The notes under the pieces: generated by a model
What the model was told of the DNA's origin: nothing
What the model saw: only the letters and a program-made list of their open reading frames with translations
Databases searched by the model: none
In this document: one piece after another, positions 1-10,659 of the stretch
Numbering within the stretch: position 1 is the stretch's first letter
How the letters are laid out: each line of letters starts with the position of its first letter
Made by a program: the position numbers and the translations under genes
Source of the DNA: Conidiobolus incongruus B7586
Lineage: Eukaryota; Entomophthoromycota; Entomophthoromycetes; Entomophthorales; Conidiobolaceae
Length of the DNA: 31,730 bases
NCBI GenBank assembly: GCA_000697335.1
Contig: JNEM01016985.1
Span: forward strand, 1-31,730
Reading direction: 5' to 3'

Positions 1-59
1 TCATACCTATTTGCAAAAAATTAGGGAGTGTGTCTCCTCTAAGAGACCTACTAGGGGAG
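1..59 (+). mobile_element. 3' tail of a Copia-like LTR element with polypurine tract
   Basis: The stretch before the LTR ends in an AGGGGAG purine run at 53-59 directly against the TG of the LTR, which is where Ty1/Copia elements keep the plus-strand primer (polypurine tract). A second similar purine run lies near 23-29. The rest of the element would lie left of the window. It is an old remnant with no readable protein in this window. Confidence 0.5.
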
Positions 60-458
60 TGTTAAGAGACTAGTTCTCTAAATTCTTATATACACTTTCA
101 TATAATCCAATTAACTATAAATTATATGATTAATTTATACTTATATAGTTAAATTAATTGTATAAATAGTATTAAATTATCTAATAAACTAGGTTCCTCT
201 TTTTCCTCTCAATTCTTACTATTTTTTACTTTCACACTATTTCTAAGATTGAGACTATATTCTGTCGATATTGTAGGATATTGGCACTACCTAATATAAA
301 TCTTAATATATCGGTGACTCATCCTAGTTCGAAGCTTAATTAAACTTTGTTTACACTTGCACGCTACAGCCACATTATATTACCACGTTCTGCGCCACAC
401 TACTTTTATATTAAGTCTTCCTCTGCACTATATTAGTTTAACTACCACGACGCTTACA
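60..458 (+). mobile_element. Copia-like LTR (about 399 bp), fossil
   Basis: The sequence starts TGTTAAGAGACTAG after a purine run and ends TTACA near 458, so it has the TG...CA ends of an LTR. A diverged relative lies at 14839-15186 and shares the first block (TTAAGAGACTAG), a central TCCCTCTTTTTC-like block and the ATTAAGTCTTCCTCT block near the 3' end. The Ty1/Copia family is inferred from the AGGGGAG-to-TG junction only, since no coding part is visible. The two copies differ at many positions, so the element is old. Confidence 0.6.
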
Positions 459-1565
459 AATTTATTAAATTTTATTATAAAAATTTTCTTTTTTTTAAAT
501 TAGTTTTTTAATTGCTTAAAGCAATTATAATTATATAAGCTATAATTTAGAAAATATAATAGATATAATACTTTTTTTAATTATTTTTAATTAGAAAATT
601 TTTTTATAACTTTAATTTTATATATTTTATAAATATTATATAAAATAGTAGGCCTTCTTAAATTATATTAAAAATATTATTTAAAAATAGTTTTATTTTA
701 CAAAAGAAATATAAAGTTTACTATTAATTGATTTTTTTTAAAAGTTAAATAAGAATAATTTATATTTTTATAATTAATAATAATAATTAATATTTACTTA
801 TTAATATAAAATTTACTTAAAGGAATTTTTAAAAAAAGTTAATTTAATTTAATATTTTGATTTATATTATAATAAAAAATTATATAAAATAATTTAAAAT
901 TTATTGATTATAATTATTCAATATAAAAACCTTAGTTTCTAGTTATATTTTATTAAGTTTTACTTAATAATAGCTATTCTAACTTTTTTTTAAACTTTAG
1001 TTAAATTATAAAGTATTTATTTTAAATTTTTATTATTTAATTTTAATTTTAATTCTAATATATATAAAATACTTGTAAAATTAATATTAAATTATTTTTC
1101 AATATATTTTTTATTTTATTAATCAATGAAAAAATAATAGTTAAAATTAGTTATTTAAATTTTAATAAGTATTAAATAATTTCTCTTTTAACTTTAAAGT
1201 AATTTACCTAGTAATAAATTGTTAATTTAAATGATATTATACTATTAAAATCTACTTATAAATTTTAAATTATTTTAAAGGTTTATGGTTTAGTTTTATT
1301 AATATTAAAATAAAAAACTTTTGATGGTTATTATTTAGTTTAAATATAATTAAATTAAGTAATTAATTTTAAAAAGTTTATTTTTTTAATAAAAAAAATA
1401 TTATATATATATTATAAAACTATATATTTTCTTATATATTTTGCATATATTTTTTTATTTGAAATTAATAATAAGTTTGAAAAATCAGAAATTAAAAAAT
1501 ATCCTATTTTTTTGATTCTATGGTAATATTAACAATATGTTTAAAAAATCAAAAATTAATGAAAT
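459..1565 (+). repeat. Repeat B, copy 1 (AT-extreme old repeat)
   Basis: This stretch is almost wholly A+T and has no usable reading frame. Read on the minus strand, about 460-1420 aligns with about 23825-24840 on the plus strand. Shared blocks include AATTGCTTTA...AATTAAAAAACYA (near 505-525 here), AAATAAATACTTTATAA (near 1010-1026), ACTAGAAACT (near 935) and AACCATAAACYTTT (near 1280-1293). A further block at 1415-1505 matches 22716-22815. The family is unknown. It is probably a transposon worn down by AT-directed mutation. Its junction with the LTR at 458 may be the end of one element or a nested insertion. Confidence 0.6.
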
Positions 1566-1964
1566 TTCTATTTTTATCAAATAAATATTCACAAAATAAA
1601 TTATATATATGAATTTTAAATTTCTGATTTTAATTTATCTAATAGTAAATCTCAATATATTTTCCTCCATTAATAATATTTTGAAAAATTTATATCAAAA
1701 AAATTAATCAATGACAAATTTTATATAAAAACCAAAATTTCAATTTTATTATATATGATAATGTAATGACTTATTTTTAAGTAATTATTTTAAATTATTT
1801 AAATTTTTATTATGTAATATAAACCTTTATTCCATTGATGTTTCAAACATGATGTATAATTGAATAAAATCAACTTTAAATTTATTATCAAAATGAAATT
1901 TAAAAGACAAATCAGTGATGTCATTCTTCGATGACTTCATTATCGCATCAGTTATTTATCAACC

Positions 1965-1972
1965 TATAAATA
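1965..1972 (+). promoter_or_regulatory. TATA box of the LDH gene
   Basis: TATAAATA lies 59-66 bases before the LDH start codon, followed by a pyrimidine-rich CTCTCACTTGTCTTG stretch suited to transcription start. About 40-50 bases further up, TGATGTCAT and GATGACTTCAT resemble CRE/bZIP half-sites; that is only a resemblance. Confidence 0.5.
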
Positions 1973-2030
1973 CTCTCACTTGTCTTGAGTAATTTCAAAC
2001 TAAAATATAAGCAAATAATAACTTTAAAGA

Positions 2031-2960
2031 ATGGAATCTACACAATATAAAAGGAATAAAATAGTAGTTATAGGGGCAGGATCTGTAGGATCTACAATTG
2101 CCTACAGCTTGTTATTGAGCTCAATCTCCGCTGATATTGAATTAATCGATTTGAACGCGGATTTAGCTAAGGGACACGCTTTGGACTTGAACGATATTCA
2201 ATTCCTTTCTCACTCCAAAGTCACGGATAATACATTAGAAAACTCTAAGGATGCAGATATCATCATTGTTACAGCTGGTGCCAAACAGAAGCCTGGGGAG
2301 TCTCGCGAGAATTTAGTAAGTAGAAATGACAAAATTTTGAGAAGTATTGTGGAGAAGATGGGCGCCAACAACCCTAATGCCATCTGGTTGATTGTGGCTA
2401 ATCCTGTCGATACCTTGACTCAATTGGCCCAGCATATAACCAAGCTACCCTATGCCAAAGTCATTGGGTCTGGTACTTTTTTAGATACTCAAAGACTAAG
2501 ATTCTGGCTGTCCAATCACTTGAATATCAACCAGAACTATATTCATTGTAATGTAATTGGAGAGCATGGGGACAATCAGATGATTCCTTGGTCATCAGCC
2601 CGAATTGGAGGCCAGTGTCTATTGTCCTATGAAAAAATGAATGAATGCAATTTAGAAGAGATAAGCACATCTGTCACAAAGAAAGCTTACGAAATTATTG
2701 AATATAAAGGTGCAACTGCCTTTGGTATTGCTTCCTGTGTCACCAAGATTTGTGAAGCTATTTTAACGGATGCTCACTGCGTCATACCTATCTCTTGTTA
2801 CTGTGAAAAGTATGACTTATATTTATCCATGCCAGCTATTCTTAACAGACACGGTGTTAAGGAAGTTGTTTATCCAGAAATGAATGATGAAGAGAAGACA
2901 AAATTAGACAAGACTGTGGCTACTATGAAAAATTCACTTAGCAAGTTAGGCTTAAATTAA
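2031..2960 (+). CDS. L-lactate dehydrogenase
   Basis: 309 residues, intronless, the usual length for the family. It would interconvert pyruvate and L-lactate with NADH in the cytosol. The Rossmann glycine motif GAGSVG is at 15-20, with the NAD-selecting acid D40 after the second strand. The mobile loop TAGAKQKPGESR (81-92) carries Q86, which marks lactate rather than malate dehydrogenases (an arginine there in MDH), and R92. NPVD is at 124-127, the substrate pair D152/R155 in FLDTQRLRF, and the catalytic H179 in GEHGD (177-181). All key residues are present, so it should be active. The start is the first ATG after a TATA box. Its stop lies 80 bases from the end of the convergent gene on the other strand. 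Codon use is less AT-extreme than the flanks. Fungal L-LDHs are patchy in distribution; I cannot tell a vertical from a transferred origin here. Confidence 0.95.
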   Translation: MESTQYKRNKIVVIGAGSVGSTIAYSLLLSSISADIELIDLNADLAKGHALDLNDIQFLSHSKVTDNTLENSKDADIIIVTAGAKQKPGESRENLVSRNDKILRSIVEKMGANNPNAIWLIVANPVDTLTQLAQHITKLPYAKVIGSGTFLDTQRLRFWLSNHLNINQNYIHCNVIGEHGDNQMIPWSSARIGGQCLLSYEKMNECNLEEISTSVTKKAYEIIEYKGATAFGIASCVTKICEAILTDAHCVIPISCYCEKYDLYLSMPAILNRHGVKEVVYPEMNDEEKTKLDKTVATMKNSLSKLGLN

Positions 2961-3040
2961 AGCGTTTAATCATATAAAATAAATACAATATTAGTTTTAT
3001 TTAAAATGATTAAAACAATTGATATAAACGTAATATTCTT

Positions 3041-3893
3041 TTATTGATTAGATTTATTATTTTTCAACTCTTTAATTTCATTCCTCAATAAGTTTAACTC
3101 ATTTTGAAATTTTAATTCCATCAATTTGATATAATTTTCTAATTGTGCAATTTTTAATGCGGTAACAGATTCATTCTCCTAAATTATATCAACAAATACA
3201 TTAAAATAATAAGAATAAAAATATAAAATATACCTGAATAGATAATTTAGAATTCAATAGTTGAACTAAATCAGTTTCTATTACATTATTCGAATTGAAT
3301 TTTATTGAAGATTTATCAATATCGAAATTAATGTAACATAACTTTAGTTCTGATTTAGAATCAATAGGTAAAGATAAAAACTAAATAATAATTAATAATT
3401 GATAGTCATTTTACCGGGTGAATAATATATTTACTTTTAGCGATAAATTATCAAATTCATTTTGATCAAAATTAAATTCGATTAAATAAAAAGTCCTAAC
3501 AAAATAAAAGATAAATATTAATCAATATATTAATATATTATAAAATTAATTTTACTCTGATTCAATTTCAACTTGCTCTTTGAATCTAACAGAATTAATA
3601 TAATTCAAAAGATTATTATTAGATTGTTTATAATAAATTTCTATTAATTTGGAGTTTGATAATATTTTGAATTGATTAACTGTGACTGATTGACTAAAAT
3701 CTATTTCTAGTATTGGTTTTAAAGTGGGGTTATCTTCAGGTAGATGGAATGTAATTTTTTTATTGTCTGCAGACGAAGAATTCATAGTAAAATAATCAAT
3801 TCCAGTATTATTAGAATTCCAATTCCAATTTAATTTAACTTGGCTAAAAAATTGATTTAATGGACTGATGTTATTCTCCATTGATGATTCCAT
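3041..3893 (-). CDS. Four-exon gene, PAAT/C10orf88-like head with C-terminal coiled coil (hypothetical)
   Basis: Exons on the minus strand: 3893-3556, 3495-3435, 3380-3234 and 3178-3041. Introns are 60, 54 and 55 nt, all GT...TAG/AG, and all junctions keep frame to give 227 residues ending at TAA 3043-3041. The first three exons encode a beta-rich, Asn/Ser-rich region (ILSNSKLIEIYYK followed by FYLIEFNFD and LKLCYINFDI) that resembles the jelly-roll head of the animal ATPase PAAT family. That likeness is from memory and weak. The last exon (about residues 183-222) is a clear heptad-rich coiled coil (LKIAQLENYIKLMELKF). A head plus coiled coil could also suggest an XRCC4-like scaffold, but no specific motif supports this. 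The intact frame across four exons shows that it is a real, maintained gene. It is convergent with LDH. Confidence 0.8.
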
Positions 3894-3995
3894 TGACTAT
3901 AGTAATTACTCCTTTATTTTGAATTTGATTTGAAACTTCATTATTAAATAATTTAATCTACAATCAAATTAATTATGGGATGTGACCACTAAATT

Positions 3996-4330
3996 TCAAA
4001 GTTGAAACTTGATCAAGTTAAGACTATCAATACAATTCTTATCTTTTAATATACTAATTGGTATCCTGTCATCGGCATCTTTGCAATATCGATCGGCGCC
4101 TTGCTGAATTAGGTATAAAATAACTTCAGTATGGTTGTCTAAACATGATATATGCAGTGCCTATCAAATTTGAAAAATATTTTAATGAATTTAACATTTT
4201 AAATAAAATATTAATTATCACCGTTCCTTGACCACTTGTCACTTGATGAATGTAGGCTCTTTTTTAAACTATAAATTCGCAAACTCTAAATTACCTTTTT
4301 TGGATGAATAATTCGATCATAAACAGATTA
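3996..4330 (-). pseudogene. Ankyrin-repeat gene remnant
   Basis: Minus-strand exon 4160-3996 reads ALHISCLDNHTEVILYLIQQ and then GADRYCKDADD, a near-canonical ankyrin repeat, and ends at TGA 3998-3996. A 61-nt intron (4221-4161, GTGATA...GATAG) joins it to SGQGT just upstream, giving the typical GQGTALHIS repeat start. Further upstream (to about 4330) KKGNLEFANL and FKK-AYIH look like the preceding repeat, but they lie in shifted frames with stops, so the gene is broken. Ankyrin repeats mediate protein binding; the original partner cannot be told. The final repeat shape (GADxxxxDxDxxxPxxI) recalls C-terminal ankyrin pairs as in ACBD6-type proteins, which is a guess. Confidence 0.55.
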
Positions 4331-4747
4331 CAAAGTTAACACTAGTTATAATAAAAACAATAATTTTTTTGACTTATGGTGGTGTATAACAATTATTATC
4401 TTTAGAATAAATCAGCTGAGAGTTTTTATGTAAATTAGTTGGAATTTAGCTTGGTTGACTATTTCAACTATTGAATTGGGTACTTCTGATAAAATATATT
4501 GCTTCAAGAGTTTGGCTCAGTGAACTTGGTTGACAGTTGCAATTCGAATGATGATGTGTTATTGTTTAGTTCAATTTAGTTTTAGATATTGAATTAATAA
4601 ATTTGGACAATTTTATGGGATATTTCGAATTATATGTTGGAATGCGATCATCAGATATGTTGCCGAAAGAAAATTTTGTAATTATGGATTATAATAAAAC
4701 TTATGAGTTTTAGAATGATACTGTATTGATCAGTTTGTTTTGGTGAA
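4331..4747. other. No gene recognised between the ankyrin and dehydrogenase relics
   Basis: There is a short protein-like minus-strand stretch near 4430-4530 (VPNSIVEIVNQAKFQLIYIK) that may be the upstream part of the decayed ankyrin gene. Nothing else stands out. Confidence 0.3.
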
Positions 4748-5525
4748 TTAGAATAACTTACCACGATGGATTAAAGTGGTAGAAGCTTGACCTTTGGGAA
4801 AAATACAAAGATCGGAAATCTCAACATGGCTTGGTCGACTGGCAAAAAAACAATAGTTTCATCAATATCTTCAGCGGTTAAAGGTTTGACTCAAGTGTAA
4901 ACATTGTCAGTTTTAGTTTAATCTTCGCTGAATCGAACTAATGAGAACTCAGTTTCAACTATACCAGGATTGATTGCAGTTACTCTGACGGGTGAGCTGA
5001 CCAACTCTTGCCTCGTGGTACGAGTGGTAGCATCAACAGCAAACTTACTGGCACAGTAGAGACCACCACAAGGATAGGTATCTTTACCACTGGTGGAGCT
5101 AATATTGATGATATGACCACTCTTTTGTTTTCTCATCTTGGGAAAAATCTTTTGAATACAATAAACAAAATCTTTAATATTGATATCAAGCATCTTATCC
5201 ATGTATTCGAGAGGAGTATCTTCAACTAAATCCAGGCCCAAAGAAAGACCAACATTATTGACTATTTGGTCGATTTTTTGGAAGACTTGAGGAAGGTTAT
5301 CAACCGCTGAGTTAACAGAATTAACATCTCTGACATCTAATTGAGCAATATAGACCTTGGTTTTAGGAAATTCTGAAGCAATTTCTTTTTTGAGCTTTCT
5401 AATTTATTGAGTCTTCTAACTGTGAAAACAAGATGGGATCCCTCTCTGGCAAAGGATTTAGCAACAGCTGCACCAGTTCCTGAAGAAACACTATCGAATA
5501 AAATATTTTAGTTTTTGATAGTCAT
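4748..5525 (-). pseudogene. Short-chain dehydrogenase (YMR226C/YdfG-like), decayed
   Basis: Minus-strand relic of a classical SDR close to yeast YMR226C, an NADP-dependent 3-hydroxy acid (serine/threonine) dehydrogenase. Recognisable in order: the Rossmann start VSSGTGAAVAKSFAREGSHL (degraded from TGxxxGIG), VYIAQLDVRDV, VNNVG (usually NNAG), INISSTSGKDTYP, the catalytic YCASKFAV with Tyr and Lys intact, INPGIVETEFSLVRF, and a tail SRPSHVEISDLCIFPKGQAS ending at TAA 4750-4748. It is broken: TAA as codon 6; a frame change near 5390; TAA at 4920-4918; a TGA about nine codons later; and a frame change in an A-run at 4844-4850. A TATA-like TTATAAA lies just upstream (5551-5557 on the plus strand). 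The largest intact piece is 4918-5335. The catalytic core is well preserved, so the loss is probably fairly recent. Confidence 0.85.
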
Positions 5526-6906
5526 TGTGTAATAGATTATTTGGCTTGGTTTATAAATTTGCTTGTGATTTACCTAAGATTGATACTCTAATTGATTACC
5601 CAATCATCAATTAATTTCAGTTCAGTGATATAATAATAATTAATGACGATCTATCTTGATTCACATAATATCTTTATTGGATTTGTTTTTGAAATTTGAC
5701 ATCATACTCTTTGTAATGTGCAGAATATCAGGGCTAACATGTTAAAGCAGGTAAATTACTATTATAAGATATTAAAATTCAAGCTAATTATAGGTGTTAG
5801 TTTTTTTGAGTAAACACAGTTGATAAGGTTAGGCGAATCAATATATTGAGCATCAATCAAGATTGCTTTTTACATATCATAAGAAAGGGTCTTATTTAAA
5901 CCTTCAGTTTTGGTAAAAAATAAATAATTACTAAACATCAAGGATGAGAATAATATATCCACACTATGTGTTGGTGTTCATCTCAGTAACTTTAAATTAT
6001 ATTATTTTATATTTGAACTTTATCATCTTTACATATAACCTTTACATCCTCTTTTGAAAAATATATTAAGAATATTATCATCCCAAATATATTAATTTAT
6101 AAAAGACTTTTAAAAATGTGTGTTTCTAAGTAATATTTGCCCTTTTAATATATTTTCAAATTTAATCAAATTCATTTTTGAATCTGAAAATTAACTGTAA
6201 TATATTTTCATTCAAAAAATATAAATTGAATTTAAAAATAATTTTTTAATTGTACATAATCATATTATTGCTTATATGATATTATAGTATATATTAAAAA
6301 GATTAAAGTGAAAGGATCAACACTATATGATAATTTCGTCAGGCTTAAAAAAGTCAATACTTAGAGTCACTGATATTTTAATTATATTGAATTATACCAA
6401 CATGCAAAAATGCAACAATATCTTAAATAATAAAACTCTTGGATTATATTTATTTTCTTCCTTTTCTGTCCATTTAATATTTAAGAGTAAAATTCAGAAA
6501 TTGTAATCGATATGCATGAAATTTTTTAAATATGAGTATAATATTAAATATAAATAAATATTCGCTTGATTATGTGTATATTTTTAAAATTTTATATGAT
6601 GAATAATATTTTCCCGATTATTCGAATTCAGTTCAAAATAGTCAATTTTAATAAAATGAGAATTAAATAATATATTATTGAAATAATTGTTTGTAAAGAT
6701 TACTCTATATTTTTTTATTGAAATAATGTTTTAATTGATGAAAGTAAGATGATTGAACAAAAAACTGGAAAATTTAATGTATTCAGTTCAATTGGATTGA
6801 AAAAATATCCCATAATAATAATTAAATACGAAATTGTTATATATTTCATTGAACTCACTTAAACAAAAATAATTTTCATAACAACGAATAATTTTGCTAT
6901 ATTAAA
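5526..6906. other. Intergenic, AT-rich, no firm gene
   Basis: The only protein-like trace is on the minus strand near 5800-5900 (KAILIDAQYIDSPNLINCVY), with a stop in front and no start or splice context I trust. 6000-6900 is AT-rich with nothing recognisable apart from the Spt4 upstream region. Confidence 0.35.
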
Positions 6907-7406
6907 ATGAACAATACTGCCCAATTACCTCCCACAAAAAGACAATTGAGAGCTTGTATGTTATGTTCATTAATTAAAACCGCATCACAATTTAGAGATT
7001 TTGGTTGTGACAACTGTGAGTCCATATTAAAATTAACTAGAAGTAATGATAGAATTAATGATTGTACTACAACTCAATTCGAAGGGTAAAGATATTGATA
7101 TATTTTTTTACCCTATTTATTAATTTCTAACTTTTTTTATTTAGAATGATTGCTTTAACTAAACCTAGGGAAAGTTGGATTGCTAGATGGTTACGAACAG
7201 GTAATTTTTGAACTTTATCTATCATTTATAATTCATTAATATTTTAAATAATTTTATCAGACAATTTTAAGAAAGGATTATACGCTTGTCAAGTGTATGG
7301 TGTTTTACCGGATTATATTGTTGACGAATTAGCTAAGGTTAATATTGAATATTTCCCCAGAGATGGAAGTTACCAGGATGCTTTATTAGATGCTATGGCT
7401 GAATAA
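6907..7406 (+). CDS. SPT4: Transcription elongation factor Spt4
   Basis: Three exons, 6907-7085, 7145-7200 and 7261-7406, with introns of 59 and 60 nt (GTAAAG...TTTAG and GTAATT...TCAG). The junctions complete Gly and Asp codons and give 126 residues. Spt4 is the small zinc partner of Spt5 in the DSIF/Spt4-Spt5 complex, which clamps RNA polymerase II and supports elongation in the nucleus. The zinc ribbon is complete: C17 and C20 in RACMLC, C34 and C37 in GCDNC. It is followed by DCTTTQFEG and MIALTKPRESWIARWLR, matching the human CTSSxFDG/MMSPEDSWVxKWQR block. YACQVYGVLPDYIVDEL matches the C-terminal YAVSVTGRLP region. Length is normal. The start ATG is the first in frame and precedes the zinc ribbon by 16 residues, as in other Spt4s. 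This is one of the securely functional genes of the window. Confidence 0.96.
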
Positions 7407-8652
7407 TCCATATTTTTTAAATTGTAAATTCTACTAATCTTGTAAACAATAAGAACAATTTTCAACTATCCTACTTAATTTATATTTAGAATTTAATTTC
7501 TATCAAATCATTATGTAATTAATATAATTGTCATTTCAATATACAAAATACTTCGTTTTCAAACTCAATCACAATCATTTGCACCCAACTTGTATGTACT
7601 TTATAATCAATGATATTTTCTATTGAGCCTGCTTAGCTTAATCTTATTATATTAACAACTCTACTCAGATCCCCGGTATTACACCATTTAATTGATATAG
7701 TTTTTAATTCACCATGTCAATATTTCATAATTATAAAATTAATATTTAGATACTTTTCTTCATCCATAATACTTGTTAAGGCTCTACAAACTATTTTATA
7801 TAATTTTATGGATTTGGTAACCTAGGGTACATAAACTATCCTTTAGTCATTAATTTGTTGCAATAATTTATATTGTCAAAGAGTGTGCTTTAGTTTCTAG
7901 GAAACTAGAATGAAAATCTATATATAAACGATTTTAGAAAAACGACTCACTCCATTTATATAATTAAAATTGTTATTATTTATCTATATAACTAATTGAT
8001 AAAATGTTTGTGAAAATTTATTCAATTATTTCTGTATATATAAATTTTGAATTGGTATACTAGTAATATTATATGTATTAATCAGTATTCAAAGTTACTA
8101 TATTATAATATACCTTTACTAAATAGATATATATAGTATTTTAATTAGATGACAAAATATCATATATTATATGTAAATTTGATACTTAAAATAATTTTTA
8201 GTGTAGAAAAATCAATAGCTGTAATTAAAAAACTCTTTAATTTACTACTAATTAGTCAAAATTCCAAGAATTTGATTTGATTTTTTCTATTCATTAATAA
8301 AGCATTTTTGTCCTTTACAATTTAAGATATTGTACATTTATTAAGTAGATTTTTAATCAATTTTTCTAGTGTTTATTTAATAAATGAATAAATTGATACT
8401 GTTTAATTTTAAACAGGTATTGTAAATAAGTATTTTTATTTAAGGTATATTGTTGAATTTATACAAATATTATTGACAGTAGTACAAATTTAAAAATAAA
8501 TTGGATGAGCGTTGTTTGATATAAATTTAAAATAAAAAAAATAAGCTAATATTAAAAATAAAATTTTAATTTGAGTTGGAGGGTAAAATAATACTTTTTA
8601 ATACACATATATACTCAAGTTAAATGAAGCAGAAATGTAACAATTTATAATA
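7407..8652. other. Intergenic, no gene seen
   Basis: AT-rich on both strands with only short frames. A mildly less AT-rich patch (7540-7690) does not translate into anything recognisable and does not fold as a tRNA by eye. Confidence 0.5.
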
Positions 8653-9873
8653 TTATAAATGACTCTTACTATCTTCATGAGTAATAGATAAAACAATTTT
8701 AGAAACTGATTTTATATTCACAATTAATTTCAAAACAGTTTGTACATCTTCCATAATGTATCTTTTAGGATAAACTAGTACTTTAAGCTGTTTGGATTCT
8801 AATAATTTCTCCAAATGTGCCAAACACTTCTCATAAGTTTGATAATCGCTAATAATATAATTACCAAGGTAAAGCCCTTCAAGCGAGATATTTTTTAAGA
8901 GAACACGATTCATAGGAACCTTTTCAATAGTACCTCCAGCGAACTCAATGATCACAGTTCTTCCTTTGAAAACAATACATTTCAACGATTGATTCACTAA
9001 GCCGATGGGATAGTAAACAATATCGACGCCTCTACCATGTGTTATTCTTTGGACAGTTTTCCAGCATTTTGTATCGGTTTTAACTTTGACAACATGGTCG
9101 GCGTCTTCTTCGAGAGCATATTTTAAATTTTTATCACACGATCTCATGGCGATTACTTTGGTGCCTAATGCCTAAATATTCAAATTGCTTTCATTACTAT
9201 TTTTAAGCCATTAATACATAGAAATGATATACCTTAGCTAAAGTTACAGCACTCAAACCAACAGCACCAGTAGAGCCATGAATATGTACAGTTTGACCTC
9301 AATCAAAGTTAGTTAACAAATAAAAAATTGAGTAAGTACTAATCTTCTTCCAGTTTTCCTTTATCAACCAAGCCCAAATAATTAGTAGGATAATTAATTG
9401 AAATAGCTGCAGCTTGCTCAAACGTTAACGATTCTGGAATCAACCTGGTGCAAATCTCATCCACTATACAGTATTGGGCTAAACATTGAGTCCCACAAGC
9501 AAATACACGGTCTCCAACTTTGAATCGAGAATTCTTGGAGCATTTTACAACAATGCCAGCAACCTTTATTAGAAAGTCAAAGTTTTAATTTTGAAATATT
9601 ATTAAGACTGATTATTTACTTCAATGCCTAAAATAAATGGTAAACCAGCTTTTATATGGTGTTTACCTTGAGCCTAAAAAATTAATTATTGACACTAAGT
9701 ATATTTTATTATAATTTAAAACTGAAATGCTTGTAGATAATCAGCAAAGCCCATACCCACTACCATTACTTTGATAAGTCACTTGAGTTATAAGTTTCAG
9801 CGATCGGCAAATCATAACTCACTTGAATTTCATCAATACTATTGATATATTGTTTAATTAAAACCCCTTTCAT
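8653..9873 (-). pseudogene. Zeta-crystallin-type NADPH quinone oxidoreductase, decaying
   Basis: Minus-strand medium-chain reductase without zinc sites, of the quinone oxidoreductase (QOR/Zta1) group. From the ATG at 9873-9871, segments in order: MKGVLIKQY; MVVGMGFADYLQAFQ; HHIKAGLPFILGIE; VAGIVVKCSKNSRFKVGDRV; ESLTFEQAAAISINYPTNYL; the NADPH-binding VHIHGSTGAVGLSAVTLAK; then the uninterrupted last exon 9171-8653, which includes ALGTKVIAMRSCDK, GVDIVYYPIGL and a normal C-terminus. Five exons are implied. Three introns have usable ends, but the first has GTTTTA as 5' site and the one after KLEE lacks a clean GT. The first exon has lost a base near 9771-9777 (the LIKV region). The long intact C-terminal half suggests recent decay. 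A neighbouring paralogue lies upstream at 10660-11842. A living gene with unusual splicing is possible but less likely. Confidence 0.7.
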
Positions 9874-10659
9874 TTTTTATATTGTAGCTAATTAATAGTT
9901 GAATTTGAAGGACTTGTATAATATTATATATTAGGGATAATCATATTAATTTAAATTTAAGTAATTTTTAAATAATATTTCATGTGAGACTTGGTTCATC
10001 TGAATTTAACTGTGAATATATTTTAGTTTTTTATATGGGATTATTTTATAATTTTCTCAAAAATAATTAAAATTATCAATTTAATAATATAAATGATATT
10101 TATTATTATGATTCTATTAGTATATACTATATTTTAAGTCATAATAATCTCAATTTAATCAATATTTTATTAACTAAATCATCAAATAGTGACGTAGTAT
10201 ATCTATTAGAATTCTGAATATAATTGTAAAAATTGATTATACTCATATGAAAATTCAATTCCATAAGATTGGAAATTAGTTGAAAAAAGCTATTAAACAT
10301 TATTATTATTATATAAACTGTTGATTTTACAAAATGGAAAAAGAAAAAAAAATAGTAAAATGATGTATGTATTATTTTAATGTAGCATGTTTTAGATATA
10401 AAATAATTTAAATTATCAAATAATTGCCATTTTCTAACAACAACTGAATGAATTTTCTCAACTACTTTTCCAAATACTTCGTTATATCAACTTTTTTAAA
10501 AGAATTAATATAAAAATTGCTTATAAAATAATTAATATGAGTGAATTTTTAAATTTAATAATGAACTTACTACAAGAAAAATATTGTTATTTAAGATGGA
10601 AATTTCATAATAATTGTAAATTTTAAATTCTTATTTTTTCAAATTGATGAAAAGTTTCA
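9874..10659. other. Intergenic between the two quinone reductase relics
   Basis: AT-rich, with no open frame of note on either strand. It presumably contains the old promoter of the downstream reductase and the 3' end of the upstream one. Confidence 0.5.

Noticed and set aside
5008-5229. 73-codon plus-strand frame
   Set aside because: It lies opposite the best-preserved part of the short-chain dehydrogenase relic and is an antisense shadow.
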